A stretch of DNA of 64,000 nt from Macrolepiota albuminosa. Lineage: Eukaryota > Basidiomycota > Agaricomycetes > Agaricales > Agaricaceae. This document shows positions 11,423 to 20,036 of this stretch, in pieces (within the stretch, counting starts at the first letter, position 1; the number at the start of each line of letters is the position of its first letter). Where the stretch lies: contig JAMWFC010000046.1 in NCBI GenBank assembly GCA_027475525.1, positions 62,001-126,000 of the forward strand, written 5' to 3'. The translations under genes were made by a program, and so were the position numbers. Under the pieces are notes generated by a model. It was not told where the DNA came from. It worked only from the letters and a program-made list of their open reading frames with translations, and did not search any database.

Positions 11423-14400
11423 CTATGTGGGGATTTTCTCGGGGTCTGCGTTTCTCCTGATTTTCCATTCGCATCTGAGTTTCCATATTAGGCTTGCAGA
11501 TTCGGACACGATTATTCGGAACATCCTGCTGCTGGTTTCTGTCCTTCTTCCATTTTCGAGTTCGGGTTTGGCTAAGTTGCATCCCAGGATCAGGCCTATG
11601 CCGGGGGGGCTCCATTTCAGGCCTTTTCGTTGACATACTTCTCCTGCCAGCGTCCAGACTTTTTCTTGGCCTGATGCCTTACATTGTGTCAGTATATGTT
11701 CCATACTCTCCTCAGTGTCGCACACGTGGCACTTGCCTCTTATTTCGTAGTTGGGAATCTTTTCCCAGTACTCCCCTATCTTGTATGCATTCTGTATCGC
11801 CTTCCAGAGGAACGCTCTCGACTCCTTCGTTATTGTTTTGTCCCTGAGTGAGGTCCAGATGCTCTTATCCGTCGGTGGGTCTCCGTTGAGGTCTTTGATT
11901 GCCCACCTTATTCTGTCCAGGTTGATCGTGGTGCTTCTTTTCACGGGAGGGGAGATATTCTCTAGTATTCCTCTGTACAGTAGGGCTTGAGATGCAGTGC
12001 TCAATTTTGCGCCCAAGGTTGTGCCTCTTCCTTTCGGTACCATGCTAGCCCATGCGTCATCGTGTCTCTGTGCGCCTTCCTTCGCCAGTTCATCGGCGTT
12101 ATCATTTCCTTCCAGACCGCTATGGCCTTTTACTTTTGTTAGTATCGTGTGTCCCGTTCTGTTCCTCATCATGGCAGCCGTGGCTTGGAGTATCTCTCTG
12201 TTTTCTACTCCAATCCAGCCTCTGTCTTCCCACCCCCTTAGGTGTTTGGTTAGCCCCTCAATCATTATCTGCGAGTCGCTCATAATCTCCAGATGGTCTT
12301 CCGGTTCGGTTTGGCTGGTAGCTATCAGAATGGCAAGGGCTTCCCCCGTATTATTTGTCTGGTCAAGATGCGATGGGACCCTCGCTGCAGTATTGCGTGG
12401 GTCACCCTCTCCGTACCATACTCCTGCCCCAGCTCTCGCGTTCTCGTGCCCATTTTTCATACAGGATCCATCTGTATATGCCCTTATCCATTGGGGTGGG
12501 CCAATTCTAGGTGCTCGTTGGCCTCCGCCGGTCGTGTCGTCGGGTGCTTCCTTGGCTTTCTTGCTAGTAAAGATCCGGAAGCAGTCACTCAGGGATGTGT
12601 TCGTGTGTATTGTTTTATTGAAGACTGTGGACGCATTACTTTCCAGAATACTTCTTATTCCTTCGTTCGACTGTCTGTCGTGCAGTCCCTCCATATTTAG
12701 GGGGTTCCAATCCCTGCCTAATGAGTTCAGGGTCTTTCTCGCGCTGTCCCCACACTTCTGTGGGTTCCCGCACCCTTTCTCTCTCATTACTTTACAGCTC
12801 GGGCATTTGCAGTTCTTTCTTGGCTTATGTTTCTCATTTATGCGACTATTTGTCTGCTTTATCAACTGGAGGAGGTCCCCTACGGTCCTTACCCCATGGT
12901 TGTTCCTTAGACACTTCCCAGTTGCCGAGTTGAAACCGGGGCGTTTCATGCCTACCAGTCCTGTGTGGTGCCATATGGGCATGTTTAGTCTTGTCACCGG
13001 TTCCAGTTTTACTGGTGGTATCTCAACCTTGTATTTTTGGGCTGTCCTGATCATCTTCTTGATGGAGTTTGGCGTGCCCTTTTCGTTGTTTCTAGTGTCA
13101 ACACTCACCGTTTGCAGGAATATGTTGAAGTATGCCCCGTCCTTTGCTGATTCCCATCTTTTGTTCAGGTTAGTTTTTATTAGCGCATCTGCGATTTTGG
13201 CCCATGTTGGCCTTGTGTCTTCCAGGTTCAGATATCTTCTCACTTTCATCAGGTCGATAGCTTCGTTCCTTGCCTTTAGATTCAGGAGCTTCTTTCCCCC
13301 TTGCTCGATTGGCTTATATAGGGTCTCCATTCTTATGGTTGGGTGCGTAGACCCTCCCCATATGAAGGTTCTTATTGTTCTGATGAGCCTCTGCTCTACA
13401 TCCGGGGGCATGCCTTGCACGCACGTTCGGTACTGGGTTCGTCCTCCTACTACCAGGCCCACTATCAGACAGCGCCCATCTATTGTGGGGTGGCTTTTAT
13501 CCCATCTTTCGAGGTCTCTTGCTATGTTTTCAAGGGTAGGTGTCCACACGCTGGGCTGGTCTATGTCATTTCCGATGAAGGCACCCAGGAGGCGTGTGGC
13601 TTCGCCATCCTGCGCAATTTTTATGTCGTCTGGGATTCGGGGGGTATTGCTAGATGGCTTTCTTGTCTCAGTTAGGGTTTGGCGGTAGCTCTTCTTCCCT
13701 ACTGGCACGATGGCCGTTTTTGGCACGTTGAATCTTCCTCCGGATGCCTGGCACCATTTTTTAAGTATTTCCTGGAGGTCTTCTAGTCTGTCGTTCGCTG
13801 ACAGATACACAGTCGTATCATTTGCAAAGAGCTTCGCTATCAGGCGTTCAGCTTCCCCTTCGATTTCAATTCCTTCTAGGTGGGAGTTCCTCAGCATCTG
13901 TGCCAGGGGTTCGATTGCCAGGTTGAATAGGAGGCATGACATGGGGTCTCCTTGTCTTACCCCTCTAATGACTCTGAAGGGTTTACTTTTCTCGCCATTT
14001 AGGAGGACTGTTGTGTTTGCTTCTTGGTACAAGGCGCGTACTATGTTAACGAATTTGTCTGGGAAGCCAAATCTTGTGAGTGTTGCCCACAGGAAGCTGT
14101 GTCGTATCTTATCATAGGCTTTCTCTTGGTCTAGGCATACAATCATGCCATTTATTCCCTGTTGTTCTCCCCACTCTAATACTAGGCTCGCCAGTTCCGT
14201 TTGGTCTTCTATTTGGCGGCCCTTCATAAATCCTGCTTGGTCTGCGTGGATGATCTCTGGTGCCACGTGAGCCAGTCTGTTCGCAAGTATTTTTGTAAGT
14301 ATTTTGTAGTCCGTATTTAGGACTGTGATCGGTCTGTAGTTGCTTATGTTCATCCTGTCACCCTTTTTATATATTGGGCAGAGCCAGCCCTCTGCGAATT

Positions 14401-16540
14401 CTGTATCAGGGTCTATGCCATATGTCTCAATATCGTTGTATAGTATTGTCAGATAGTCTACTATGTCAAAGGAGTCATTTTTCTCCAGTTCCACTGGCGG
14501 GTTATGTCCTTCCTGCTCATCTTTTCCGCCGTGTGGGTTAAGGAAGTTTTTCCATACTTCCTGGGGGATTCCATCAAGTCCTGCTGCCTTTCCATTTGGC
14601 AGCCTTTCTAGTGCTTCCTGGACTTCGTCCTTGGTGATTTTTGCTTCCATCTGATCGGCATGTTCGGCTGTTAGTCTCTTTGTGACATGGCTAAGGACCT
14701 CCCTCACACACTGCTCATAGCCCTGTGGGTCCTCTATTCGGTCCTCATTCTGTATGTTCTCATGGTACTTGCTTGCTAGGTTTGTCATCTTGTCTGATCG
14801 TCTGACTAGAGGGCATCCTGGTCGCCCTTCATCTCGTAGCGCCACTATCTCATCCCTCTGGGCTACTTCCTTGTTGGCGTTGATCCAAGGTTTCCGTAGG
14901 ACCTCCCCTTCTAGTAAGAATTTTGCTTCCGTATTGTCCCGGGCTCTCTTCATCTTAGCGCTCTTTAGTTCCTTTATTCTCTCGTCCAGGATTGCAGCTT
15001 CTATGCTTCGTTGTTGGTCATCCCATGTATTCTCGTTCAAGGCTTTTTTCCTGTCCGCCTCCAAGTTTTCAATATTTTTATCTATTTTTGCGGTCAGGCA
15101 TTTCGCGTATTGGCGGATCGTGCTGATCATTTTTTCCTTTAGCCTCTTGTGTGTCTTCTGCGGGTTGAGGTGGTCTGATCTCGCCAATTTAGCTCTTTTG
15201 ATTTCGTCGTAGTATTCCGCTCCAAGCTCGTATAGCTTCTTTTCAAGGGGTTTATGCTCAAGTAGGAAGAGCGGCATGGCGTATCTTCCGGGGCCTCTGT
15301 GGGGTGCCCAGGGGTTTGTTAGCTTGACGCTTATTAGCCGATGGTCCGTCTCAATGCAAGACCTTTCTATTTTCCACTCAAAGGTGTGTTTCAGGAGCTT
15401 GTCTTGTATGAGTATTCGGTCTATCCTGGATTGGATGCAGCCACTCTGGTTCCTGTAGGTATAGTTCATTTTGTCTGGGTGCTCTCTCCTCCATCCGTCG
15501 ACCATGTTCAACCGTGTTTTTAGGTCTGACAGGGCATTGACTGCCACTATAGGATCGCAGTGTGGTGGTAGCCGGTCTGCCGAATCCTCAACTATGTTCA
15601 GGTCCCCCATCATAAGGGTCGGTTTTCCCCATTTTTCTTTCTTCCAGTGGTCTCCAATCGCCTCCCAGAACTCCCTATTTCGGTTTGTTTGGTTCGGCGC
15701 ATACACTGCCAGGCACGAGAGTGATGTTCCTTGGCTCCATGGTATGTCGACCAGGAGCGCTCTGCCCCGGATTATCACTTCTGAACATGATTCCTTCCAT
15801 TTCGTTGTTCCTTTATTTAGGATTAGAGCAACACCCATCTTGTTTGGAGTTTCCTCATCCAGTGTTGAGATGAAGTGTAACCTCTTCTCATATATTGTGT
15901 TTAATCTTTTGCAGTGTTCTTCAGTGAGGTGCGTTTCCTGCACTGTGAGGATGTCGATCCTGTCCCTGACCATTAGGTTGTTTATTTCACCCCATTTGTA
16001 GTCCGTGGTGAGCGAGCCGGCACCCTTTATATTCAGGGAGGCGATTTTTAGGGCTCCCCTTCTTGGTTGCCTTCGGGCTCTACCTCTGCCAGGCGCCGTG
16101 GGGCTCTTTCTCCCTTGGGTGCGCTGTATTTTGCTTTGCGACCCTACTGGGCACTCGTGTTGCTCAGCTGTTGGGGGTTGCGTGTCTATTCGCCGCTCTG
16201 CCTCCCTTCGTCTGTAGCCCTCGTTTTGGAGCATGCTCTCTGTGGCCCTGGCATTTCCTTGCCCTGTGGGTCCGCTCTGGGCCTCCCCCGCTGTGTTCGG
16301 GGCCCCCGGGTGTTGGGGTACAGGCATTTCCTTCCTGATATCGGCAGTCTGTCTGTCCGTTTGGGCTATTGTAGCCTGTGCCCTTTCTGGGCGCCCACCT
16401 CCGTCGCCCCAGTGGATTTCCTCGGGGGTGTGAGCGGTGGCCTGGTCATCACTCCCTCTATCCCCCGGAGAGTCGTTGCCGTTTACCTGTAGAAATTCGC
16501 CGCTGTTAGTTGTTCTATTTATTACCTTGTACTTATTCAT
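11423..16540 (-). CDS. LINE ORF2: AP-endonuclease, reverse transcriptase, RNase H; reverse-transcriptase catalytic Asp replaced by Asn
   Basis: The ORF is 1705 codons without a stop. The N-terminus is Gln/Arg-rich. The endonuclease (about 166-410) shows LNIKGAG, QETHL, GDLNIVED, SRIDRIL and TDHRLISV. The reverse transcriptase (about 640-930) shows HADQAGFMKGRQIED, motif A CLDQEKAYDKI, RQGDPMSCLLFNLAI, and motif C as FAND at 906-908 where FADD is expected; the Asn codon is 13820-13822. A Cys/His region around 1200 (CKCPSCK) and an RNase H with YTDGSC, NNTGEALAI, MSDSQIMI and NDNADELA follow (about 1345-1480). Near the end is CHVCDTEESMEHILTQC, the CX2CX7HX4C motif typical of Tad/I-type ORF2. 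The protein nicks target DNA and copies its own RNA. The Asn at the first Asp of the xxDD motif should abolish polymerisation although the frame is intact. Confidence 0.93.
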   Translation of the reverse strand: MNKYKVINRTTNSGEFLQVNGNDSPGDRGSDDQATAHTPEEIHWGDGGGRPERAQATIAQTDRQTADIRKEMPVPQHPGAPNTAGEAQSGPTGQGNARATESMLQNEGYRRREAERRIDTQPPTAEQHECPVGSQSKIQRTQGRKSPTAPGRGRARRQPRRGALKIASLNIKGAGSLTTDYKWGEINNLMVRDRIDILTVQETHLTEEHCKRLNTIYEKRLHFISTLDEETPNKMGVALILNKGTTKWKESCSEVIIRGRALLVDIPWSQGTSLSCLAVYAPNQTNRNREFWEAIGDHWKKEKWGKPTLMMGDLNIVEDSADRLPPHCDPIVAVNALSDLKTRLNMVDGWRREHPDKMNYTYRNQSGCIQSRIDRILIQDKLLKHTFEWKIERSCIETDHRLISVKLTNPWAPHRGPGRYAMPLFLLEHKPLEKKLYELGAEYYDEIKRAKLARSDHLNPQKTHKRLKEKMISTIRQYAKCLTAKIDKNIENLEADRKKALNENTWDDQQRSIEAAILDERIKELKSAKMKRARDNTEAKFLLEGEVLRKPWINANKEVAQRDEIVALRDEGRPGCPLVRRSDKMTNLASKYHENIQNEDRIEDPQGYEQCVREVLSHVTKRLTAEHADQMEAKITKDEVQEALERLPNGKAAGLDGIPQEVWKNFLNPHGGKDEQEGHNPPVELEKNDSFDIVDYLTILYNDIETYGIDPDTEFAEGWLCPIYKKGDRMNISNYRPITVLNTDYKILTKILANRLAHVAPEIIHADQAGFMKGRQIEDQTELASLVLEWGEQQGINGMIVCLDQEKAYDKIRHSFLWATLTRFGFPDKFVNIVRALYQEANTTVLLNGEKSKPFRVIRGVRQGDPMSCLLFNLAIEPLAQMLRNSHLEGIEIEGEAERLIAKLFANDTTVYLSANDRLEDLQEILKKWCQASGGRFNVPKTAIVPVGKKSYRQTLTETRKPSSNTPRIPDDIKIAQDGEATRLLGAFIGNDIDQPSVWTPTLENIARDLERWDKSHPTIDGRCLIVGLVVGGRTQYRTCVQGMPPDVEQRLIRTIRTFIWGGSTHPTIRMETLYKPIEQGGKKLLNLKARNEAIDLMKVRRYLNLEDTRPTWAKIADALIKTNLNKRWESAKDGAYFNIFLQTVSVDTRNNEKGTPNSIKKMIRTAQKYKVEIPPVKLEPVTRLNMPIWHHTGLVGMKRPGFNSATGKCLRNNHGVRTVGDLLQLIKQTNSRINEKHKPRKNCKCPSCKVMREKGCGNPQKCGDSARKTLNSLGRDWNPLNMEGLHDRQSNEGIRSILESNASTVFNKTIHTNTSLSDCFRIFTSKKAKEAPDDTTGGGQRAPRIGPPQWIRAYTDGSCMKNGHENARAGAGVWYGEGDPRNTAARVPSHLDQTNNTGEALAILIATSQTEPEDHLEIMSDSQIMIEGLTKHLRGWEDRGWIGVENREILQATAAMMRNRTGHTILTKVKGHSGLEGNDNADELAKEGAQRHDDAWASMVPKGRGTTLGAKLSTASQALLYRGILENISPPVKRSTTINLDRIRWAIKDLNGDPPTDKSIWTSLRDKTITKESRAFLWKAIQNAYKIGEYWEKIPNYEIRGKCHVCDTEESMEHILTQCKASGQEKVWTLAGEVCQRKGLKWSPPGIGLILGCNLAKPELENGRRTETSSRMFRIIVSESASLIWKLRCEWKIRRNADPEKIPT

Positions 16541-16637
16541 GTTTCATGTGTTGGGGGGGGGGGTGTGTGTGTGCTTATGTGCCATCGGTCTCACTCATCG
16601 GTGTTTTTTATTTACGGGGGAGAGGGAATTTTTGCAC

Positions 16638-16791
16638 ACGTTCAGTATCTAGCTGGTACCATGTATTATGTACGACCAAGGCCTCTTTGTGAGTGACCAG
16701 CTCCTCTGCCCCTGACGTTCAGTATCTAGCTGGTACCATGTATTATGTACGACCAAGGCCTCTTTGTGAGTGACCAGCTCCTCTGCCCCTG
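16638..16791. repeat. 77-bp tandem duplication at the 3' end of LINE ORF1
   Basis: Copies 16638-16714 and 16715-16791 appear identical by eye, starting acgttcagtatctagc. The unit length is not a multiple of three, so the C-terminus of ORF1 is read in two frames. Confidence 0.93.
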
Positions 16792-17509
16792 AGTATCCTC
16801 CTCTGGGCCTGGGGGGGTATCTGCCCCTCCGGGGGCCATTCGTCCTGCCATGTTCTTCATCCACGAAGTCCGTCGTGTTTGCTGTGTTTCCGCGTCCACT
16901 TGGGTGATAACCCAGCCATCCGGGGAGTCTGGAGAAAGGGCAGTTATAGGAGTCGTGGTCTGTAGATTTACATCCTGTACAGATCGGTTGCTCCCCTGCG
17001 CCAGTCAACGCTTGGCCTTTACCGAAGGTGAGGGTCTTAAAAACACATGCCCTCATTTTCCTCCTCAGAAGTTTGTAGTCTTCGTCACTGAGGCCAGGGT
17101 CATCCACGAAGTAAAGGTTCCAGCACCGGATCGTGTTTGCGCGTTGTTTGATCGGTAGAAAAGATGCTCGGATGTTGAGGACTCGGTCAAGTTCCTCCTC
17201 AGCGGTTTGGATTGAGTGGCTTTCAATTAGCGCTCTGATCTCAGGGGACATGCGGAACGTTCTTTTTGCGAGGTCCTCCACGAGTTCGCGGGCTCCTTCC
17301 GTATCATTGTAGGTGAGACCCTTCATCGTGAGGATATACAGGGATCTGGGTGGGGTGCGTGGGAGGAAGAAAATTGACGCCTCCTTGGTTGCTACCACCT
17401 CGAGGTCCAGCAGTCGTAGTGCCTGCTGTGGTTCTTGCCGTGTCGCTAGCTGATCGCATTGCCAGGCGCCTCCGCCCGTCCCAACGATCGAGGACGAGTT
17501 GGAGGACAT
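16649..17509 (-). CDS. LINE ORF1 (RNA-binding, CCHC zinc knuckle)
   Basis: The frame is open from 17671, but the Met at 17507-17509 (MSSNSSSIVGTGGG) is the more likely start because upstream codons overlap the neighbouring accessory gene. The middle part (GARELVEDLAKRTFRMSPEI) looks like an RNA-binding Gag-like domain, followed by a knuckle CTGCKSTDHDSYNCP (CX2CX4HX4C) and an Arg/Gly tail. ORF1 proteins coat element RNA. The 3' end is altered: a 77-bp tandem duplication (16638-16791) makes the C-terminal codons repeat in a shifted frame, so the original stop has probably been displaced. ORF2 follows after about 108 bases containing a G run. Confidence 0.8.
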   Translation of the reverse strand: MSSNSSSIVGTGGGAWQCDQLATRQEPQQALRLLDLEVVATKEASIFFLPRTPPRSLYILTMKGLTYNDTEGARELVEDLAKRTFRMSPEIRALIESHSIQTAEEELDRVLNIRASFLPIKQRANTIRCWNLYFVDDPGLSDEDYKLLRRKMRACVFKTLTFGKGQALTGAGEQPICTGCKSTDHDSYNCPFSRLPGWLGYHPSGRGNTANTTDFVDEEHGRTNGPRRGRYPPRPRGGYSGAEELVTHKEALVVHNTWYQLDTERQGQRSWSLTKRPWSYIIHGTS

Positions 17510-19613
17510 TTTGTCTGGTGCCTTGCCGATGACGGTAAGCGCGCCAGTGGCAGAGTGAGTATTCCTAACCCATTCTTTTGACTTAGCTTTGGTCTGACTT
17601 GTCGCCACATAGTAAACAAGAGGTGTTGGCGCCCTTAGCGCGCATGCAAGTGGAGGAGGAGATCGCGGCAAGGCAAGAAGAAGTTTCTCAAGACGCCCGC
17701 GAGATTATGAGGGGGATAGAGGAGCGAGAGAGGGTGGCAGCTTTGGCGGTAGAGATGGAGCAAGTTGCCGCGGGGAAGGCGCCTGCCGTTGAGAGGCAGG
17801 CGGTAGGAGAGGGATCCGGCAAGGTAGGTCGCGCCGGTAGCACTTCGAGCCCAGTGCTGCCGGCTAGCAAGTCGGGCTCGCCAAGGAAGCCGGCAGGTGC
17901 TTCCAAACGTAAGGTAAGTGCTGATTTCGCTTGCCGTTGCCGACAGTCGCTAACGACCTTCGCAGAGTCGCAAGACAGCTCCTCAATACGCGGTAAGTGG
18001 TCTCTTCTTTTTGGACTGAAATTACTAAGTCTTTGTAGGCGCCAACACAAAGCTCCTTCGACGACAAGGAGCTGAAAGGCTTGCTTTTGCCGCGTCGGGA
18101 GGAAGCCGTCCTTGACGAAGGACAGGAGGCCGGGGTCGTCATGGAGGAAATGAAGGGAAAGAAGACCGTTTCCCTGGCGACCCGGCAAGCGTTTAAGGAG
18201 GCGCGGGGAGCGGTAAGTGACATTTCTGTCTCCTTTAGTCTCTTGCTGACTTGTAGCGCTAGTGTGATAAGTGCTGGGCCGACAACGACCCAGAAGGCTG
18301 TTGGTTCCCGACCGGGGCCCAGCCTTGCTATCGTTGTGGCGCCCTCAAGCGCGCCTGCACTATCGATGGGGCCAAAAGTCGCGAGCGTGGCGGCGTGCCA
18401 GACGCCCTCGTGGAGAAGACGTTTTCCCGCGCGGTGTTGGTAAGGAGGGCTAGGGAGTTTGTGGAGGGGCAGAGGAAGAAGGTTGCTGCCGGTGGCATGG
18501 CAGTAATTGGACGGGCCTCCTTGGCGTTGCCGACACGCCAAGGGGATGGGTCAGAATCTGTTGGCAATCGAGGCGCCGGCGAGCGCCAAGGGACTTCGGT
18601 CCCAGAAAAACGACAAGCCCCTTCCCCCAGCAAAGGGAAGGGCAAAGCAAAGCGACCTCGGGTAGTGTCGTCGCCTTCCCCCTCGCCAACCCCTCAAGAC
18701 ATTGAAATGGCCGATCTCGAGAAGGCCTTGGCGGCGAGTCGCCTGCCTCCTCACGATTCTGAGGCAGGCCCAAGTGGCCTTCTGTCGCCTATTCATTTGG
18801 CGGCGAGGTCCCTTGGTGAGGAGCAGGAGGTAGGAGAACGGGAAGCGGTTGGCAACTCGGCGCCTCAAGAGGAGCGGGAAGACGCTCCCGCAGACATCGA
18901 GATGGGGGAGGAGAAGGCAGAGGGGGCAGCAATGGGAGGGGATGAGGACGCTGAAGGGGAGGAGGATGAAACCTTGGCGACGCAGCGCCAAGGCGACGAG
19001 GAGCAGCAATGGGAGGGGATGAGGACGCTGAAGGGGAGGAGGATGAAACCTTGGCGACGCAGCGCCAAGGCGACGAGGAGTGGTAGTGGGAGAGGGCGAG
19101 GAAGCGGCAGGAGTCGCCAGGGAGGAGCCTGAGTGGCGCTGACTACCTCCCTACAGTAGCGTGGCCCCTTGGGAGGTTTCAGACCCGGAGGACGTTGCCG
19201 GTCTGGAGCCTAGGCGCCCCGTAATCGCCAGGATCAATCCTGCTTGGACGCCTCAACCGCAGCCAACGGTCACAGGCCACGCCTTCAACTGGCTGGGACA
19301 AGACCTCGTGTACCCGGTGGTGGCACTTAACCCGCGGGAGATGCTGGAGAGGTTCTCGAGGAGGGCGGCAACGATGGAGGCAGCAATGGGTTGGGAGCGG
19401 GAACGAGTCCGCGGTCAATTGATGGCGCTAAGGTTACGTTACTCCAATCTGGGTCGCAGCCTTTGCGTGCTTCGCGATTACCAGGGGGATTGCCAAGCAG
19501 CCATGGATTGGCAAGCGGCCAACAACATTCTTCCTGGCGACCTTCTCCCCCTTCGCGACTCCTCCTTGCCGGTATCGGACGATTCCCTGCCGCTAGATGA
19601 CGATAGCGAGTAA
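17484..19613 (+). pseudogene. Antisense accessory gene of gypsy family 2 (Zn2Cys6-like), 5' end cut by the LINE, frame broken by a 77-bp duplication
   Basis: The gene runs opposite to the pol at 20037-23786. My exon model is ..17534, 17587-17913, 17966-17992 (a 27-nt microexon), 18039-18212, 18263-19082 and 19157-19613, introns GT..AG, several with CTAAC/CTGAC branch sites, all phases compatible. Exon 2 gives HSKQEVLAPLARMQVEEE and a charged helical region. Exon 5 opens with CDKC, WADNDPEG, C, WFPTGAQP, CYRC, GALKRA, C: CX2CX8CX8CX2CX6C, a Zn2Cys6-like cluster. A basic SPSKGKGKAKRPR patch, an acidic Glu/Asp-rich part and a C-terminal helical domain (LRYSNLGRSLCVLRDYQG) follow. The duplication at 18926-19079 shifts the frame; with a single copy the exon 5-6 junction stays in phase. 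It is not obviously homologous to the family-1 gene outside the cysteine cluster. The role is unknown; DNA binding is inferred. Confidence 0.7.
18926..19079. repeat. 77-bp tandem duplication in the acidic region of the accessory gene
   Basis: Copies 18926-19002 and 19003-19079 start gcagcaatgggagggg and look identical by eye. They encode an acidic stretch (GDEDAEGEEDE). The unit is not a multiple of three and shifts the frame before the last intron. Confidence 0.92.
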
Positions 19614-20036
19614 GCGGACCTTAGCGTAGATAGGCCGCTTCTGTAAATATTTCGTTTTTGTTACCGCTCATATATCGATTTTTCCGCCTCTTTTTTGAAG
19701 TGAAATGATAAGTCCCACAGTCTAAGTTAGCACCACAACACAGAGTCAAGAAAGCAAAGAGAGAGCAAGCGGCAAGTATTCTAAAGTAAATTTTAGCAAG
19801 AAGAGTAGTAGGTGAGGGACTTAGACAAATTTTGAGGAAAAAGGGAAACGCTCAGTAGATCATCATAGCAAAAAACCCTTGGCGAGAGTTGCGCAGGGCG
19901 CTAAGCGTTGGCGACACGCTAGCGCTGCGGCTTAACTACGTAAGAAATTGTCTGTTGAATATAGTATAGTAAGTATCGGCAAGAAAGATAAGTACAGTAA
20001 GTAATAGAAAATGAAAGCTTATCAGTATAGTCTTTT
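19614..20036. other. Gap between the accessory gene and pol of gypsy family 2
   Basis: About 420 bases separate two convergent genes. I see no ORF, LTR or obvious polypurine tract. It presumably holds the 3' ends of both transcripts. Confidence 0.5.

Larger units (their letters stand above)
11012..17509 (-). mobile_element. Non-LTR retrotransposon (LINE, Tad/I-like) on the minus strand
   Basis: A poly-T run at 11012-11042 is the 3' poly-A tail of a minus-strand element. Upstream of it on that strand lie a 1705-residue ORF2 and an ORF1 with a CCHC knuckle. The left flank is the AT-rich island and the right flank is the antisense gene of gypsy family 2. I see no clear target-site duplication. 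The 5' end cannot be fixed precisely: ORF1 remains open into sequence that also reads as an exon of the neighbouring gene. Confidence 0.9.

Noticed and set aside
11997..13688. A 563-codon plus-strand frame opposite the LINE
   Set aside because: It is the exact complement of LINE ORF2 coding sequence, rich in Ser/Leu/Cys with no domain, and adjacent similar frames exist along the whole ORF2. It is a shadow.
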